From NCBI RefSeq assembly GCF_013155295.1, contig NZ_JABJXT010000007.1, positions 62,001 through 126,000 on the forward strand: a stretch of DNA of 64,000 nucleotides. Direction: 5' to 3'. The first letter of the stretch is position 1, and the number at the start of each line of letters is the position of its first letter. Positions 1 through 8,165 of the stretch are shown here, piece after piece. The stretch is from Pseudogemmobacter hezensis. Its GTDB lineage: Bacteria > Pseudomonadota > Alphaproteobacteria > Rhodobacterales > Rhodobacteraceae. Made by a program: the position numbers and the translations under genes. The notes beneath the pieces are model-generated. The model was not told where the DNA came from. It ran no database searches and saw nothing but the letters and a program-made list of their open reading frames with translations.

Positions 1-365
1 GGCGGCCCTGCCGCGCGATGTATCTGTGGAGCATGGGCGGCTGGCTTCTGGGCGCGGCCTCTACCCTGCTGGGGCCGAACCTGATCTGGGCCTGCACAGA
101 GGCGGTCGAGGATACCGTGCACCACCATCTGACCGATCAGCTGGATTTTCTGAAAGACCGTGATCGCGCGCTGCATGATCTGATTGACAGCATCCGTGCC
201 GAGGAAGAGGGCCATCTTGATCTGGCCCGCGCTGAAAAGACCCGTGACACCTGGGCCAGCCGTGGTTTTCAGGCGCTGGTGCGTCACAGCGTCAATCTGG
301 TGATCTGGCTCTCCACCTGGGGCGAATCCTCGCGGATGCGCCGTGACCTGGGGGCCGCAGCATGA
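1..365 (+). CDS. coq7: Demethoxyubiquinone hydroxylase Coq7, 3' part
   Basis: This is the C-terminal part of a Coq7-type di-iron monooxygenase that hydroxylates demethoxyubiquinone late in ubiquinone synthesis at the inner membrane face. The reading frame is open from base 3, so the 5' end lies outside the window; the first visible Met (base 18) is internal. The EEEGHLD segment matches the ExxH iron-ligand helix of the family, and a hydrophobic stretch near WSMGGWLLGA fits the membrane-associating helix. Its stop overlaps the next start (ATGA), so it probably heads or belongs to the downstream operon. Family call is by motif and overall look. Confidence 0.85.
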   Translation, partial: RPCRAMYLWSMGGWLLGAASTLLGPNLIWACTEAVEDTVHHHLTDQLDFLKDRDRALHDLIDSIRAEEEGHLDLARAEKTRDTWASRGFQALVRHSVNLVIWLSTWGESSRMRRDLGAAA

Positions 366-880
366 GCTTTGTGACCCTGACCTCGGATCGGCTGATCCTG
401 CGCGCGCCCGAGGCGGGCGACCTTGCTGCCTTCACCGCTTTCGCGGGATCCGCGCGGACGCGCTATGTCGGCGCTGCAAAGACCCCGGCCCAGGCGGCTG
501 AGAAATTCGCCAGCATGATCGGCCAGTGGCATCTGCGCGGCTATGGCCGCTTTACCATCACCGATCGCGCCAGCGGTGCGCCGCTGGGCCATGCCGGGCC
601 GCTGCATTTCGATATGGATGCGCCGGTCGATCTGACCTGGTCGCTCTGGAGCGCCGAGGCTGAGGGGCGCGGCATCGCATCCGAGGCGGCGCGGCTGGTC
701 CATGACTGGATGGCGGCGGATGGGCGTTTTGCCGGGGCCGTCACCTCGATCCACCGCGACAACCACGCGTCAAAGGCGGTTGCGCGGAAGATCGGCGGCG
801 TCGAAAGCACCGCGCCATCGCCGCATCTGGCAGATGCGGTTCTGTGGCATTTCCCGCTGAAGGCGGAGGCTGCCGCATGA
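362..880 (+). CDS. GNAT family N-acetyltransferase (RimJ/RimL-like)
   Basis: A 172-aa acetyltransferase of the GNAT fold, expected to move acetyl from acetyl-CoA to an amine. It starts with the typical strand LTSDRLILRAPEAGDL of the RimJ/RimL branch, and the C-terminal part carries the usual motif with an HRDNHASKAVARKIG helix that binds CoA. The ATG overlaps the stop of coq7 (ATGA) and its own stop overlaps the next acetyltransferase, so the three are translationally coupled. It is similar in architecture to its downstream neighbour and the two may be an old tandem duplication. The substrate cannot be told from sequence. Confidence 0.82.
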   Translation: MSFVTLTSDRLILRAPEAGDLAAFTAFAGSARTRYVGAAKTPAQAAEKFASMIGQWHLRGYGRFTITDRASGAPLGHAGPLHFDMDAPVDLTWSLWSAEAEGRGIASEAARLVHDWMAADGRFAGAVTSIHRDNHASKAVARKIGGVESTAPSPHLADAVLWHFPLKAEAAA

Positions 881-1410
881 TCGCGCTGACAGGCACCCCG
901 GTTCTGACCACTCTGCGCCTGACGCTGCGGGCGCCGCAGGCCCGCGATCTGCCGGCCTTCACCGCCTATATGACCAGCCCCCGCGCGGCCTTCACCGGCG
1001 GCCCGACCAATGCGGCAGGCGCCTTTGAGACCTTTTCGATGGTGATCGGCCATTGGGCTTTGCGCGGTCACGGGCTTTTTGCGGTCACCCTTACGGATAC
1101 GGGGGAAACCATCGGCCTGGCCGGGCACCTCAGCCCGCCCGCCTGGCCCGAGCCAGAGCTGGCCTGGAACCTCTGGGACGCCGCGCATGAGGGGTTCGGC
1201 TATGCCACCGAGGCGGCCTTTGCCGTCCGCGACCATGCCTTTGGCGCATTGGGCTGGACCACGGCGATCAGCATGATCGCGCGTGACAATCACCGTTCGA
1301 TTGCGCTGGCCCGTCGCCTTGACGCGACCCCAGAGCGCGACGATGAGATTTTTGGCAAGCCGATGACGATCTGGCGCCACCCGCAGCCCGCCAGGGGAGA
1401 GAAGAAATGA
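877..1410 (+). CDS. GNAT family N-acetyltransferase, second of a tandem pair
   Basis: A 177-aa GNAT acetyltransferase. The N-terminal strand (LTTLRLTLRAPQARDL) and the late ARDNHRSIALARRLDA helix correspond position by position to the preceding gene, supporting duplication followed by divergence. I place the start at 877, where ATG overlaps the preceding TGA; an upstream in-frame start at 844 would lie inside the previous gene and is less likely. The stop overlaps the chorismate mutase start. Substrate unknown. Confidence 0.8.
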   Translation: MIALTGTPVLTTLRLTLRAPQARDLPAFTAYMTSPRAAFTGGPTNAAGAFETFSMVIGHWALRGHGLFAVTLTDTGETIGLAGHLSPPAWPEPELAWNLWDAAHEGFGYATEAAFAVRDHAFGALGWTTAISMIARDNHRSIALARRLDATPERDDEIFGKPMTIWRHPQPARGEKK

Positions 1411-1703
1411 CCGATCCCACCGCCCGCGCCGCCGAACTGCTGAAAGAACACCGCGAGTCGATCGACCGGCTGGACGCGATCCTTGTCTATACGCTGGCCG
1501 AGAGGTTCAAGCACACCCAATCGGTTGGCCGGCTGAAAGCCGAGCACGACCTTCCCCCATCCGACCCCGCCCGCGAGGCGCGTCAGATCGAACGCCTGGA
1601 GCGTCTGGCCGAAGAGGCCAAACTCGACCCGGCATTCGCCAAGAAATTCCTGACCTTCATCATTTCCGAAGTCATCAGGCATCACGAGAAACTGCAGAAA
1701 TAA
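1407..1703 (+). CDS. Chorismate mutase (AroQ type)
   Basis: A 98-aa all-helical chorismate mutase, converting chorismate to prephenate on the way to phenylalanine and tyrosine. The pattern RESIDRLDAILVYTLAERF is the family N-terminal helix with its active-site Arg, followed by the Lys of the VGRLKAEH segment. Length is that of stand-alone AroQ enzymes; no prephenate dehydratase or regulatory domain is attached. It overlaps the upstream acetyltransferase by ATGA and ends 44 nt before rpsP. No other aromatic amino acid gene is directly adjacent, although trpF and trpB occur further on in the window. Confidence 0.88.
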   Translation: MTDPTARAAELLKEHRESIDRLDAILVYTLAERFKHTQSVGRLKAEHDLPPSDPAREARQIERLERLAEEAKLDPAFAKKFLTFIISEVIRHHEKLQK

Positions 1704-1747
1704 GCGGGCCCCGCGCCCGCGTCCAAGCCATCTGAAGGAGAAAAACC

Positions 1748-2107
1748 ATGGCTATGAAAATCCGTCTCGCCCGTGGCGGCTCGAAAAAGCGCCCGTTCTA
1801 CGCAATCGTTGCATCCGACTCGCGCATGCCGCGCGACGGCCGTTTCATCGAGAAGCTGGGCACCTACAACCCGCTGCTGGCCAAAGACAATGAAACCCGC
1901 GTGGTTCTGAACGTCGAGCGCATCCAATACTGGCTGGGCCAGGGCGCACAGGCAACCGACCGCGTGCAGCGCTTCCTGGAAGCCGCTGGCCTGAAAGAGA
2001 AGAAAGTCCGCTCGAACCCGAAATCGGCTGTTCCGGGCAAAGCAATGACCGAGCGCGCCGCGAAGAAAGCTGCCCGTTCGGAAGCTCCGGCTGCTGCTGA
2101 AGAGTGA
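1748..2107 (+). CDS. rpsP: 30S ribosomal protein S16
   Basis: A 119-aa S16, a small-subunit assembly protein. The N-terminus [18 protein letters not shown] and the downstream [15 protein letters not shown] motif are diagnostic. It has a strong Shine-Dalgarno (GAAGGAG, 1735-1741) seven bases ahead of the ATG. The C-terminus is a Lys/Ala-rich tail, common in alphaproteobacteria. It is followed by rimM, the usual rpsP-rimM-trmD-rplS order, here interrupted by one membrane-protein gene before trmD. Confidence 0.97.
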   Translation: MAMKIRLARGGSKKRPFYAIVASDSRMPRDGRFIEKLGTYNPLLAKDNETRVVLNVERIQYWLGQGAQATDRVQRFLEAAGLKEKKVRSNPKSAVPGKAMTERAAKKAARSEAPAAAEE

Positions 2108-2117
2108 TCTGAACTGC

Positions 2118-2152
2118 GCTGTCGGGGGCGGGTAATGTCTGCCCCCGACAGC
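2118..2152 (+). promoter_or_regulatory. 12-bp hairpin between rpsP and rimM
   Basis: The arms GCTGTCGGGGGC (2118-2129) and GCCCCCGACAGC (2141-2152) are perfectly complementary with an 11-nt loop. No U-run follows, so it is not a classical terminator. It starts 11 nt after the rpsP stop and ends 30 nt before rimM, where it could slow 3' decay of the rpsP message or set the S16:RimM ratio. That role is inferred. Confidence 0.55.
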
Positions 2153-2181
2153 CGCGCCTGAACCAGCGAACGGAGCGGGAT

Positions 2182-2688
2182 ATGTCGGAAGATCGGGTCT
2201 GTGTCGGCTCTGTCGCGGGGGCCTTTGGCGTTCGCGGAGAGGTGCGGCTTAAAAGCTTTTGCGCCGAGCCAACGGATATTGCCGCTTACGGCCCGCTGAC
2301 CACGAAAGACGGCAGCCGCAGCTTTGCGGTGACGCTGACGCGCCCGGTGGCCGGTGGCATCGGGGCCCGCCTCTCTGGCGTGACGGATAAAGACGCAGCC
2401 GATGCGCTGCGCGGGACAGAACTTTATGTGGCCCGTGAGCGGTTGCCCAGGCTGCCCGATGATGAATTCTATTATGCCGATCTGATCGGCCTTGCGGTGC
2501 GTGACCCGGGTGGCACGGGGCTGGGCACGGTGATTGCGGTGCACAACCACGGTGCTGGCGATCTGATCGAGATCCGGCTGACCGGCAAAGCCTCGCCGCT
2601 TTTGCTGCCCTTCACCCGCGCAACCGTGCCGACCGTGGATCTGGCGGCGGGTCTGCTGATCGTTGACCTGCCCGAGGGGCTGGACTGA
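2182..2688 (+). CDS. rimM: Ribosome maturation factor RimM
   Basis: A 168-aa RimM, which binds S19 and helps mature the 16S rRNA 3' domain. The N-terminal RimM barrel starts VCVGSVAGAFGVRGEVRLKSF, and the second PRC-barrel part shows DDEFYYADLIGLAVRD and a C-terminal VDLPEGLD. Length is typical. It sits 74 nt after rpsP, separated by a strong hairpin, and is followed by a short hairpin at 2697-2717. Confidence 0.95.
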   Translation: MSEDRVCVGSVAGAFGVRGEVRLKSFCAEPTDIAAYGPLTTKDGSRSFAVTLTRPVAGGIGARLSGVTDKDAADALRGTELYVARERLPRLPDDEFYYADLIGLAVRDPGGTGLGTVIAVHNHGAGDLIEIRLTGKASPLLLPFTRATVPTVDLAAGLLIVDLPEGLD

Positions 2689-2696
2689 CCTTTGCG

Positions 2697-2717
2697 AAGG
2701 GCCCTGTCGGGCCTTTT
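2697..2717 (+). terminator. Probable terminator after rimM
   Basis: AAGG/CCTT and CCC/GGG arms with a single bulged G and a TGTC loop are followed by TTTT. The stem is short and the U-run modest, so termination may be partial. Confidence 0.45.
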
Positions 2718-3236
2718 CGGGGCGATGCAGGCCGGGGCGGTCCAAGTCTGGGCGCTCCAGGGCCCGGCGGCTTATAGATCATGATCTGTGTCGATATGTC
2801 AGGGCGGGGCTTTTGCGCGCCCGCGCCCGCCCCATGCTGAGGATTGCAGGGCGGGTTCCTTGTTGATTTGCGGGAACATTGTTCTTTCCGCGGAAACAGC
2901 TGGCGGACAACCACAAGCCGTATTGCCCTTTCGGGCCGGACTGCAGGCGATTGGTGCCAGAACAGAGAGAATGCTTCCTCTATCGCTATGTTGCCGCAAT
3001 CGCCAGGCGCCAACCCGCGCAAGAAACGGCGATTTCTGGCCCGCGCCACCGATGCGCCATTATTTTGCCATGGCTGGCCTCTCTTCTGGCTGCACCGTCT
3101 GCCGGTTGTTTGTGGTGGGCAGCGGTCGCAGGGCAAGCCTTGGCATTCCTGGGATCAGCGCGGATGGCGGCGGGGCTGAGGCCTCGTCCATATGTTAAAC
3201 GGGTGCTGACAGGATGTTTGCGCCGGGCTTAAGGGG
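2718..3236 (+). other. Intergenic stretch without recognisable gene
   Basis: About 520 nt separate rimM from the next gene. Several open frames of 67-136 codons cross it on the plus strand, but they overlap one another in different frames, are rich in Arg, Cys and Pro, lack clear ribosome binding sites and resemble no family I know. I see no RNA gene or large repeat. It may contain the promoter of the membrane-protein gene at 3237. Confidence 0.4.
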
Positions 3237-4235
3237 ATGCGGGTCGTGAACCATCGCAAAAGTCTGCTTCAGGGGGCTACGGTTCAGCTTTACATGGGGC
3301 CTTTGCTGGCGGGCCTGGCCGGGTTCGGCCCCGCGCTTCTGCCGCCTTTCATTGCGATCTTCATGCTCTGGCTGGTTCTGTTGCGCCCGCACAGATGGCC
3401 GCAAAGCGGCGCTGAATGGCTGAAGCCGGATGCCTTGCTGCTGACGCTGACGCTGCTGGTGTCGCAGACGCTGTTTGTGGCGGTGCTGTTCGGGGTCGGG
3501 CGTGGGCTGGGTGGCGTTCTTGGCTACCTGCCGATTTTCCACCCGACGCTGCCGCTTTGCCTTTCCCTGCTGGCGCTGCCGCTGATGCGCCTGGTCTGGA
3601 GCCCGGAGCTGGCGCTGGAAAACGATGAGACGATTGATCAGGATCTGTGGGCAGCCGCCCAAAGCGGCGAGGCGCGGCCTGCGGTCTCGGCCCAGCTGGC
3701 GATGTCAGAGCTGTTTGCCCTGTCAGAGCGCGGCCGGGCTGATGCCGGGCAAATGCTGGATGCGCTGGACCATTATCTTGACACCGGCGATATCTGGTCG
3801 CGCCTTGCCGTGCTGGCGGCCAGCCTTGATACCAGCCCCGCGAATGAACATGTCGCGCTGCGCCGCGCGGTCATCCTGAAGTCGACCGATCCGCTGCCGC
3901 AATCACAATTCGCGGTCCCCGGAGAGATCCGCACCGCTTTTGCCGCGGCAGGCACCTCGGATGATCTGCTGGCGCTGCTGGCGCTGCGGGGCCGTGCCCT
4001 GCTGCAAAAGCAGCCCTCGGCCGCGCATTACTTCCCGCCCCGCGCCGTGGTGACAGATCTGGCCGCAAACAGCGCAGGCGGGACGGCGGCACTGGCATTG
4101 GCGGATCTGGCGGCAGAGCTGGCGAAACTGGTCCCGGAACCGCCCAACGCGGCGCAGAAAAATGCGGCCACCCGCCCCGCATCAGGGGCGGCATCGGGGC
4201 CACGCGGCTTCGCTGCGAAAACGACCTCGGCATAG
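3237..4235 (+). CDS. Hypothetical membrane protein between rimM and trmD
   Basis: A protein of up to 332 aa that I do not recognise. The first ~120 residues hold three or four hydrophobic segments (around GPLLAGLAGFGPALLPPF, IFMLWLVLL, LLLTLTLLVSQTLFVAVLFGV and LCLSLLALPLMRLVW). The remaining ~200 residues are soluble, Ala/Leu-rich and helical, with a low-complexity Ala/Gly tail. Start choice is uncertain: the ATG at 3237 abuts the AAGGGG element, whereas GTG at 3246 has it at good spacing. Location inside the rpsP-rimM-trmD-rplS cluster suggests expression with translation genes, but no function can be assigned. Confidence 0.65.
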   Translation: MRVVNHRKSLLQGATVQLYMGPLLAGLAGFGPALLPPFIAIFMLWLVLLRPHRWPQSGAEWLKPDALLLTLTLLVSQTLFVAVLFGVGRGLGGVLGYLPIFHPTLPLCLSLLALPLMRLVWSPELALENDETIDQDLWAAAQSGEARPAVSAQLAMSELFALSERGRADAGQMLDALDHYLDTGDIWSRLAVLAASLDTSPANEHVALRRAVILKSTDPLPQSQFAVPGEIRTAFAAAGTSDDLLALLALRGRALLQKQPSAAHYFPPRAVVTDLAANSAGGTAALALADLAAELAKLVPEPPNAAQKNAATRPASGAASGPRGFAAKTTSA

Positions 4236-4413
4236 GGTGCATGATACTGGCCGGGATACTGGCCGCGATGCTGGTCAGGCCGCGCAGGGGCAGGGCGCGC
4301 AGGGGCTGGGCCGCTGAAACGGCGCTCTATCCGCTGTCTCTTTGCAGGCGGGTTCTGAAAGGGGCCCGCTTTGTCCTCTTTCACCAGGGCGGGTTTGGCG
4401 CTAAATCGCAATC

Positions 4414-5265
4414 ATGAATGATGATCCCCGGCCAGAGCCCCAGTCCCCGACAGTTGCAGAGCCTGCGGCCAGCCGCAGCCATGGCAGGCTTAAAATGCAG
4501 GTCGCGCTGAAGCCGCGCGACCTGATGGAAGAGCCGCGCGTGCTGCGCAATTCTTTCGAGGCCAGGATCGTGACCCTGTTCCCGGATGCCTTTCCGGGCA
4601 CGCTTGGGCTGTCTCTGACCGGAAAAGCCCTGGATCAGGGGCTGTGGCGGCTGAACACCTATGACCTGCGCAACTACGGCGAGGGCAGGCATCGCAATGT
4701 CGATGACACACCGGCGGGCGGCGGGGCCGGCATGGTGCTGCGCGCCGATGTGACAGACCGCGCCCTGAGCGCCGCGATGGAAGGCGTCAGCGCCGGGCGG
4801 GCCGAGTGGCCGGTGGTCTATCTTTCGCCGCGCGGGCGGCCATTTGATCAGGCGACCGCGCGGCGGCTGGCGGCGGGGGCAGGGGTCACCATGCTTTGCG
4901 GGCGGTTCGAAGGGGTCGATCAGCGCCTGCTGGACCATTGGCAGATCGAAGAGATCAGCCTGGGCGATTTCGTCATGACCGGGGGCGAGATCGCGGCCCA
5001 GGCGGTTCTGGACGCGGTTTTGCGCCTGCGGCCCGGCGTGCTGGGCAATGCTGAATCTGCGGTCGAGGAAAGTTTCTCGGATGGTCTGCTGGAGCATCCG
5101 CAATATACCCGCCCCGCGATCTGGGAGGGGCGTGAAATCCCTGCCGTGCTGAGTTCAGGCAATCACCGCGAAATCGCCCGCTGGCGGCGTGCGGAATCGG
5201 AAAAGATTACCGAAGCCCGCCGCCCCGATCTCTGGCAGACCTTTTTGCAGCGTGAGGATCGCTGA
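4414..5265 (+). CDS. trmD: tRNA (guanine-N1)-methyltransferase TrmD
   Basis: TrmD uses SAM to make m1G37 in tRNAs, preventing +1 frameshifts. The core begins near residue 49 (FEARIVTLFPDAFPG) and contains the trefoil-knot SAM site, with CGRFEGVDQRLLDH and ISLGDFVMTGGEIAA. The 283-aa length exceeds the usual ~240-250 because of a ~48-residue polar N-terminal extension. Downstream Mets at residues 28 and 38 could be the true start, but the frame is open and codon use looks coding throughout. rplS follows after 284 nt with its own likely promoter. Confidence 0.95.
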   Translation: MNDDPRPEPQSPTVAEPAASRSHGRLKMQVALKPRDLMEEPRVLRNSFEARIVTLFPDAFPGTLGLSLTGKALDQGLWRLNTYDLRNYGEGRHRNVDDTPAGGGAGMVLRADVTDRALSAAMEGVSAGRAEWPVVYLSPRGRPFDQATARRLAAGAGVTMLCGRFEGVDQRLLDHWQIEEISLGDFVMTGGEIAAQAVLDAVLRLRPGVLGNAESAVEESFSDGLLEHPQYTRPAIWEGREIPAVLSSGNHREIARWRRAESEKITEARRPDLWQTFLQREDR

Positions 5266-5290
5266 GAGGGGGCAGGGCCTGCTGCGGCGC

Positions 5291-5319
5291 TTGACCGATT
5301 GCAGCCGCCAGCATATAGC
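5291..5319 (+). promoter_or_regulatory. Candidate sigma70-type promoter for rplS-rpmE
   Basis: TTGACC (5291-5296) and TATAGC (5314-5319) are separated by exactly 17 nt, in the 284-nt gap between trmD and rplS. This would leave a leader of about 225 nt before rplS, long enough to carry autogenous control. Prediction from consensus only. Confidence 0.5.
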
Positions 5320-5549
5320 CAGCGGGTCTGGGGGCGAAAGCCAGCCGGACCCGATTCCCTATGTCTGATCTAACCGCTTTCTTCGGCGGCAGCGGATACG
5401 GGGGGCGGTCTGCCGAAAGGCAAAGCCAACCGAACCGAACTCAGGCGGGCTTGTCGCAGCAATGCGGTGCAGGGACCCGGAAGAAGACCATGAGCGCTCG
5501 GCAAGGATCACCTCTGTGGAGTTAAACCACAGGCAAACGGAGAAATGCG

Positions 5550-5924
5550 ATGAACCTGATCGCTCAGATCGAGGCAGAGCAAATTGCTGCCCTCGACAAG
5601 AAGATCCCTGATTTCAAAGCTGGCGACACCATTCGCGTCGGCTACAAAGTGACCGAAGGCAGCCGTTCGCGCGTGCAGGCCTATGAAGGCGTTTGCATCG
5701 CCCGCAAAGGCGGCGCGACGCTTGCAGCCTCGTTCACCGTCCGCAAGATTTCCTTCGGCGAAGGCGTCGAGCGCGTGTTCCCGCTCTATTCGACCAATGT
5801 CGACTCGATCGAAGTGGTTCGCCGCGGTAAAGTCCGTCGCGCCAAGCTGTATTACCTGCGCGCCCGTCGCGGTAAATCGGCCCGTATCGCCGAAGACAGC
5901 ACCTATAAAGCCAAATCGGAATAA
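5550..5924 (+). CDS. rplS: 50S ribosomal protein L19
   Basis: A 124-aa L19, located at the 30S-50S interface. Diagnostic segments are [34 protein letters not shown] and [21 protein letters not shown] good SD (GGAGA, spacing 6) precedes the ATG. Only 11 nt separate it from rpmE, so the two are cotranscribed and end at the strong terminator at 6179-6210. Confidence 0.97.
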   Translation: MNLIAQIEAEQIAALDKKIPDFKAGDTIRVGYKVTEGSRSRVQAYEGVCIARKGGATLAASFTVRKISFGEGVERVFPLYSTNVDSIEVVRRGKVRRAKLYYLRARRGKSARIAEDSTYKAKSE

Positions 5925-5935
5925 GGAGAGCCGAG

Positions 5936-6157
5936 ATGAAAGAGGGCATTCACCCCGAATATCACTTCATCGAAGTGAAAATGACCGATGGCTCGACCTA
6001 CCAGACCCGTTCGACCTGGGGCAAAGAGGGCGACACGCTGGCGCTCGACATCGACCCGCTGGCGCACCCGGCCTGGACCGGCCAGTCGGCCAAGCTGATG
6101 GACACCGGCGGCCGCGTGTCGAAGTTCAAAAACAAATATGCAGGCCTTGGTTTCTGA
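5936..6157 (+). CDS. rpmE: 50S ribosomal protein L31
   Basis: A 73-aa L31 ([19 protein letters not shown]...). It lacks the CxxC zinc-ribbon cysteines of the zinc-binding L31 form, so it is a cysteine-free (C-minus-like) L31, which makes no zinc demand. SD AGGAGAG is ideally spaced. It is the last gene of the rplS-rpmE unit, followed by a strong intrinsic terminator. Confidence 0.93.
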   Translation: MKEGIHPEYHFIEVKMTDGSTYQTRSTWGKEGDTLALDIDPLAHPAWTGQSAKLMDTGGRVSKFKNKYAGLGF

Positions 6158-6178
6158 AACCACGCCCGCAGAGTTCAG

Positions 6179-6210
6179 AAAAGGCGCATCTTCGGATGCG
6201 CCTTTTTTTA
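6179..6210 (+). terminator. Intrinsic terminator after rpmE
   Basis: AAGGCGCATC (6181-6190), loop TTCG, GATGCGCCTT (6195-6204), then a run of T. A perfect 10-bp stem with a stabilising UUCG tetraloop. Confidence 0.9.
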
Positions 6211-6454
6211 TTGCCTGAGGCCTGGCTGATGATCGCGGCCGCATCGTTTGCGCCGGGTTGCATTGGCCTGGGCGGGGATGATTCGCCACGTAAGAGAAAC
6301 AGTCTGTCGCGCAGGTGATCCGCATGGCCCATGTTTCAACCGCGCTCTGCCACAAACCTGCCCCGGTTCAGAGCGATCCTGGCCTCAGAAAAACGAAGCG
6401 GCCCGCTGCCAGATGTGATCAGGCGCGCGGCATGTGCAGAGAAGGAAACGGATC

Positions 6455-6622
6455 ATGGGCAAGGCATTGGAATTCTTTTACAACCTCACCGCAAAGCGTG
6501 AGGTTCAGCCCGAGACCGACGACGTGTTCGACGCCCGTCTGAAGAAACTGGATGCCGTGCGCCAGGTGTCAGTCTCGCGCGCTGTTCTGTTCAGAACGCA
6601 GCCTGCACACCAGGAAGTCTGA
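6455..6622 (+). CDS. Small hypothetical protein convergent with mipZ
   Basis: A 55-aa ORF starting MGKALEFFYNLTAKREVQPE with a good SD (AGAAGGAAAC, 6439-6448) ahead of ATG 6455. The first ~35 residues have ordinary coding character. The last ~10 codons overlap the 3' end of mipZ on the opposite strand (32 nt), so the C-terminus may be a read-on from a shorter or lost gene. I do not recognise a family. The 240 nt upstream, after the rpmE terminator, show nothing else. Confidence 0.4.
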   Translation: MGKALEFFYNLTAKREVQPETDDVFDARLKKLDAVRQVSVSRAVLFRTQPAHQEV

Positions 6623-7400
6623 GCGCGTTGATCAGGTCGCGCAGCTCCTGGCGGGCGGCAACGTTCGACAGGTTCAGCTGCTCGACCCCGGTGTCTTTCA
6701 GATCCAGCAGCGTCAGCCCACGCGGGAACAGCTCGCGGAAGATGACGCGCTCGGAAAAGCCGGGGGCAACGCGAAAACCGATGCGCCGCGACAGATCCTC
6801 CAGCGCGGCACCGACCTTCTTCTTGTTATGCATGGCCTGCGCGCCCAGACGGTTTCTGAGCACGATCCAGTCGATGGGCTTCAGCCCTGCCTGGGCCCGC
6901 AGCTGGCGGGCGCCCCAGACCATCTCGGCATAGATCGACGGGCCTTTGACTTTGCCGCTTTCGGGATCAATCCGGGCGAGAAGGTCGAAATCCACAAATG
7001 AGTCATTCAGCGGCGTGATCAGCGTATCGGCCAGCGAATGCGCCACCTGGCTCAGCCGGGTATGGCTGCCGGGGCAATCGATCACGATGAAATCCTTGAT
7101 TGGATCCAGCGCTGAGACAGCCATGGTCAGGCGCTGGTCAAAGGGGTTCTCGCCGTCGACCAGCGTGCCGGGGTCGGCCTCGGGCATTTCGCGGTAATCG
7201 GGCGAGGGCAGGTCGATCCCGGCCTTGGCCAGCCAGGCGCGGCGGTTCTCGACATAGCGGCCAAAGGTGCGCTGACGCAGGTCCAGATCCAATGCGCCCA
7301 CCCGGTGCCCGGTTCGCGCCAGAGCCGTTGCGACATGCATGCAGGTGGTGGACTTCCCCGAGCCGCCTTTTTCATTTCCAACAACGATAATATGCGCCAT
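6591..7400 (-). CDS. mipZ: Division-plane positioning ATPase MipZ
   Basis: A 269-aa ParA/MinD-superfamily ATPase. The N-terminus HIIVVGNEKGGSGKST carries the deviant Walker A (residues 9-17), followed by LDLDLRQRTFGRYVENRRAW, which is characteristic of MipZ rather than ParA, and the DCPG Walker B-like switch. In alphaproteobacteria MipZ rides on ParB at the origin and inhibits FtsZ polymerisation near poles, placing the division site. It is monocistronic here, with tRNA-Arg 400 nt upstream on the other strand. Length and motif order match the family. Confidence 0.92.
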   Translation of the reverse strand: MAHIIVVGNEKGGSGKSTTCMHVATALARTGHRVGALDLDLRQRTFGRYVENRRAWLAKAGIDLPSPDYREMPEADPGTLVDGENPFDQRLTMAVSALDPIKDFIVIDCPGSHTRLSQVAHSLADTLITPLNDSFVDFDLLARIDPESGKVKGPSIYAEMVWGARQLRAQAGLKPIDWIVLRNRLGAQAMHNKKKVGAALEDLSRRIGFRVAPGFSERVIFRELFPRGLTLLDLKDTGVEQLNLSNVAARQELRDLINALRLPGVQAAF

Positions 7401-7800
7401 GGCAGTGGCTCTCTTTCAGGACTATTCCAGCATGTCTATTGGCAAGGTCGAAGCAAAAGAGGAAGCCCTTTTCTGGCTGGATTGCAACGGGCATCGCCGT
7501 TCGGGGCCGGGAACCACGACCACTTCGGGTCAAACCAGAGCATCAGATAGCCCTGGTGTTTCAAATAACGGCTATAGCTGGAGCAGTTCGTCCTGCGGCA
7601 AAGGGGGCAGGCTTGCTCATGGCCCAATCTAACCCGCTGACTCGAAAACGTGAATCCGTCAGCAAACCGGCCAGTTCAACAAAGCCCGGGTGCTCAGCTT
7701 AAAAAAACGCTTTTCCTGGCAGGGCGTTACAGGGTATGCACCAAAACGAAGACCGGATTGCGGCCCGGATCCGACGTCAAATCGAAAAGCCGCAAAACGC
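7401..7800. other. Intergenic region between mipZ and tRNA-Arg
   Basis: Four hundred bases separate the divergent mipZ and tRNA-Arg genes. It must hold both promoters, but I cannot place a confident -35/-10 pair. Short open frames on either strand are not convincing and overlap one another. Base composition becomes more AT-rich toward the tRNA. Confidence 0.4.
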
Positions 7801-7877
7801 GGTCCCGTAGCTCAGCTGGATAGAGCAGCCGCCTTCTAAGCGGCTGGTCGGGGGTTCGAGTCCTCCCGGGATCGCCA
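7801..7877 (+). tRNA. tRNA-Arg (anticodon TCT)
   Basis: A full cloverleaf can be drawn. The acceptor stem GGTCCCG (7801-7807) pairs with CGGGATC (7867-7873), with one G-U; the discriminator is G7874 and an encoded CCA ends at 7877. The anticodon loop CTTCTAA (7833-7839) gives anticodon TCT, reading AGA/AGG. The T arm is GGGGG-TTCGAGT-CCTCC (7850-7866). It stands alone and marks the left edge of a small AT-richer decayed island; tRNA-Arg 3' ends are common integrase targets. I found no second copy of its 3' end downstream. Confidence 0.97.
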
Positions 7878-8165
7878 TTTTTTCCACGTAAGATCAGCAT
7901 CTTAAGGGAGAACTCCGAGATTTGTGCGCGGCTCTCGGAAACAAGGTTCAGACGACGGTATTCATTTTATTGTTTTGTTTCATATGGTTGCGGAGAAACA
8001 CTCGGACGGTGTGAAATTCGCCTGCAAAGCACCGTATCCAACGAAGCTTTCGGCAGCGGTACGCCACTTTCTGACGCAACGTCAGCCGCACCCAACAGCC
8101 CATCCACTCTCTTGTCAGCCATCCACACCGGGCATTGCCCGTTTGATCCAGGAAAGAGTGATCAG

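Noticed and set aside
2788-3198. A 136-codon plus frame between rimM and the membrane protein gene
   Set aside because: No SD, several overlapping frames of similar length, and a Cys/Arg/Gly-rich translation with no family likeness.
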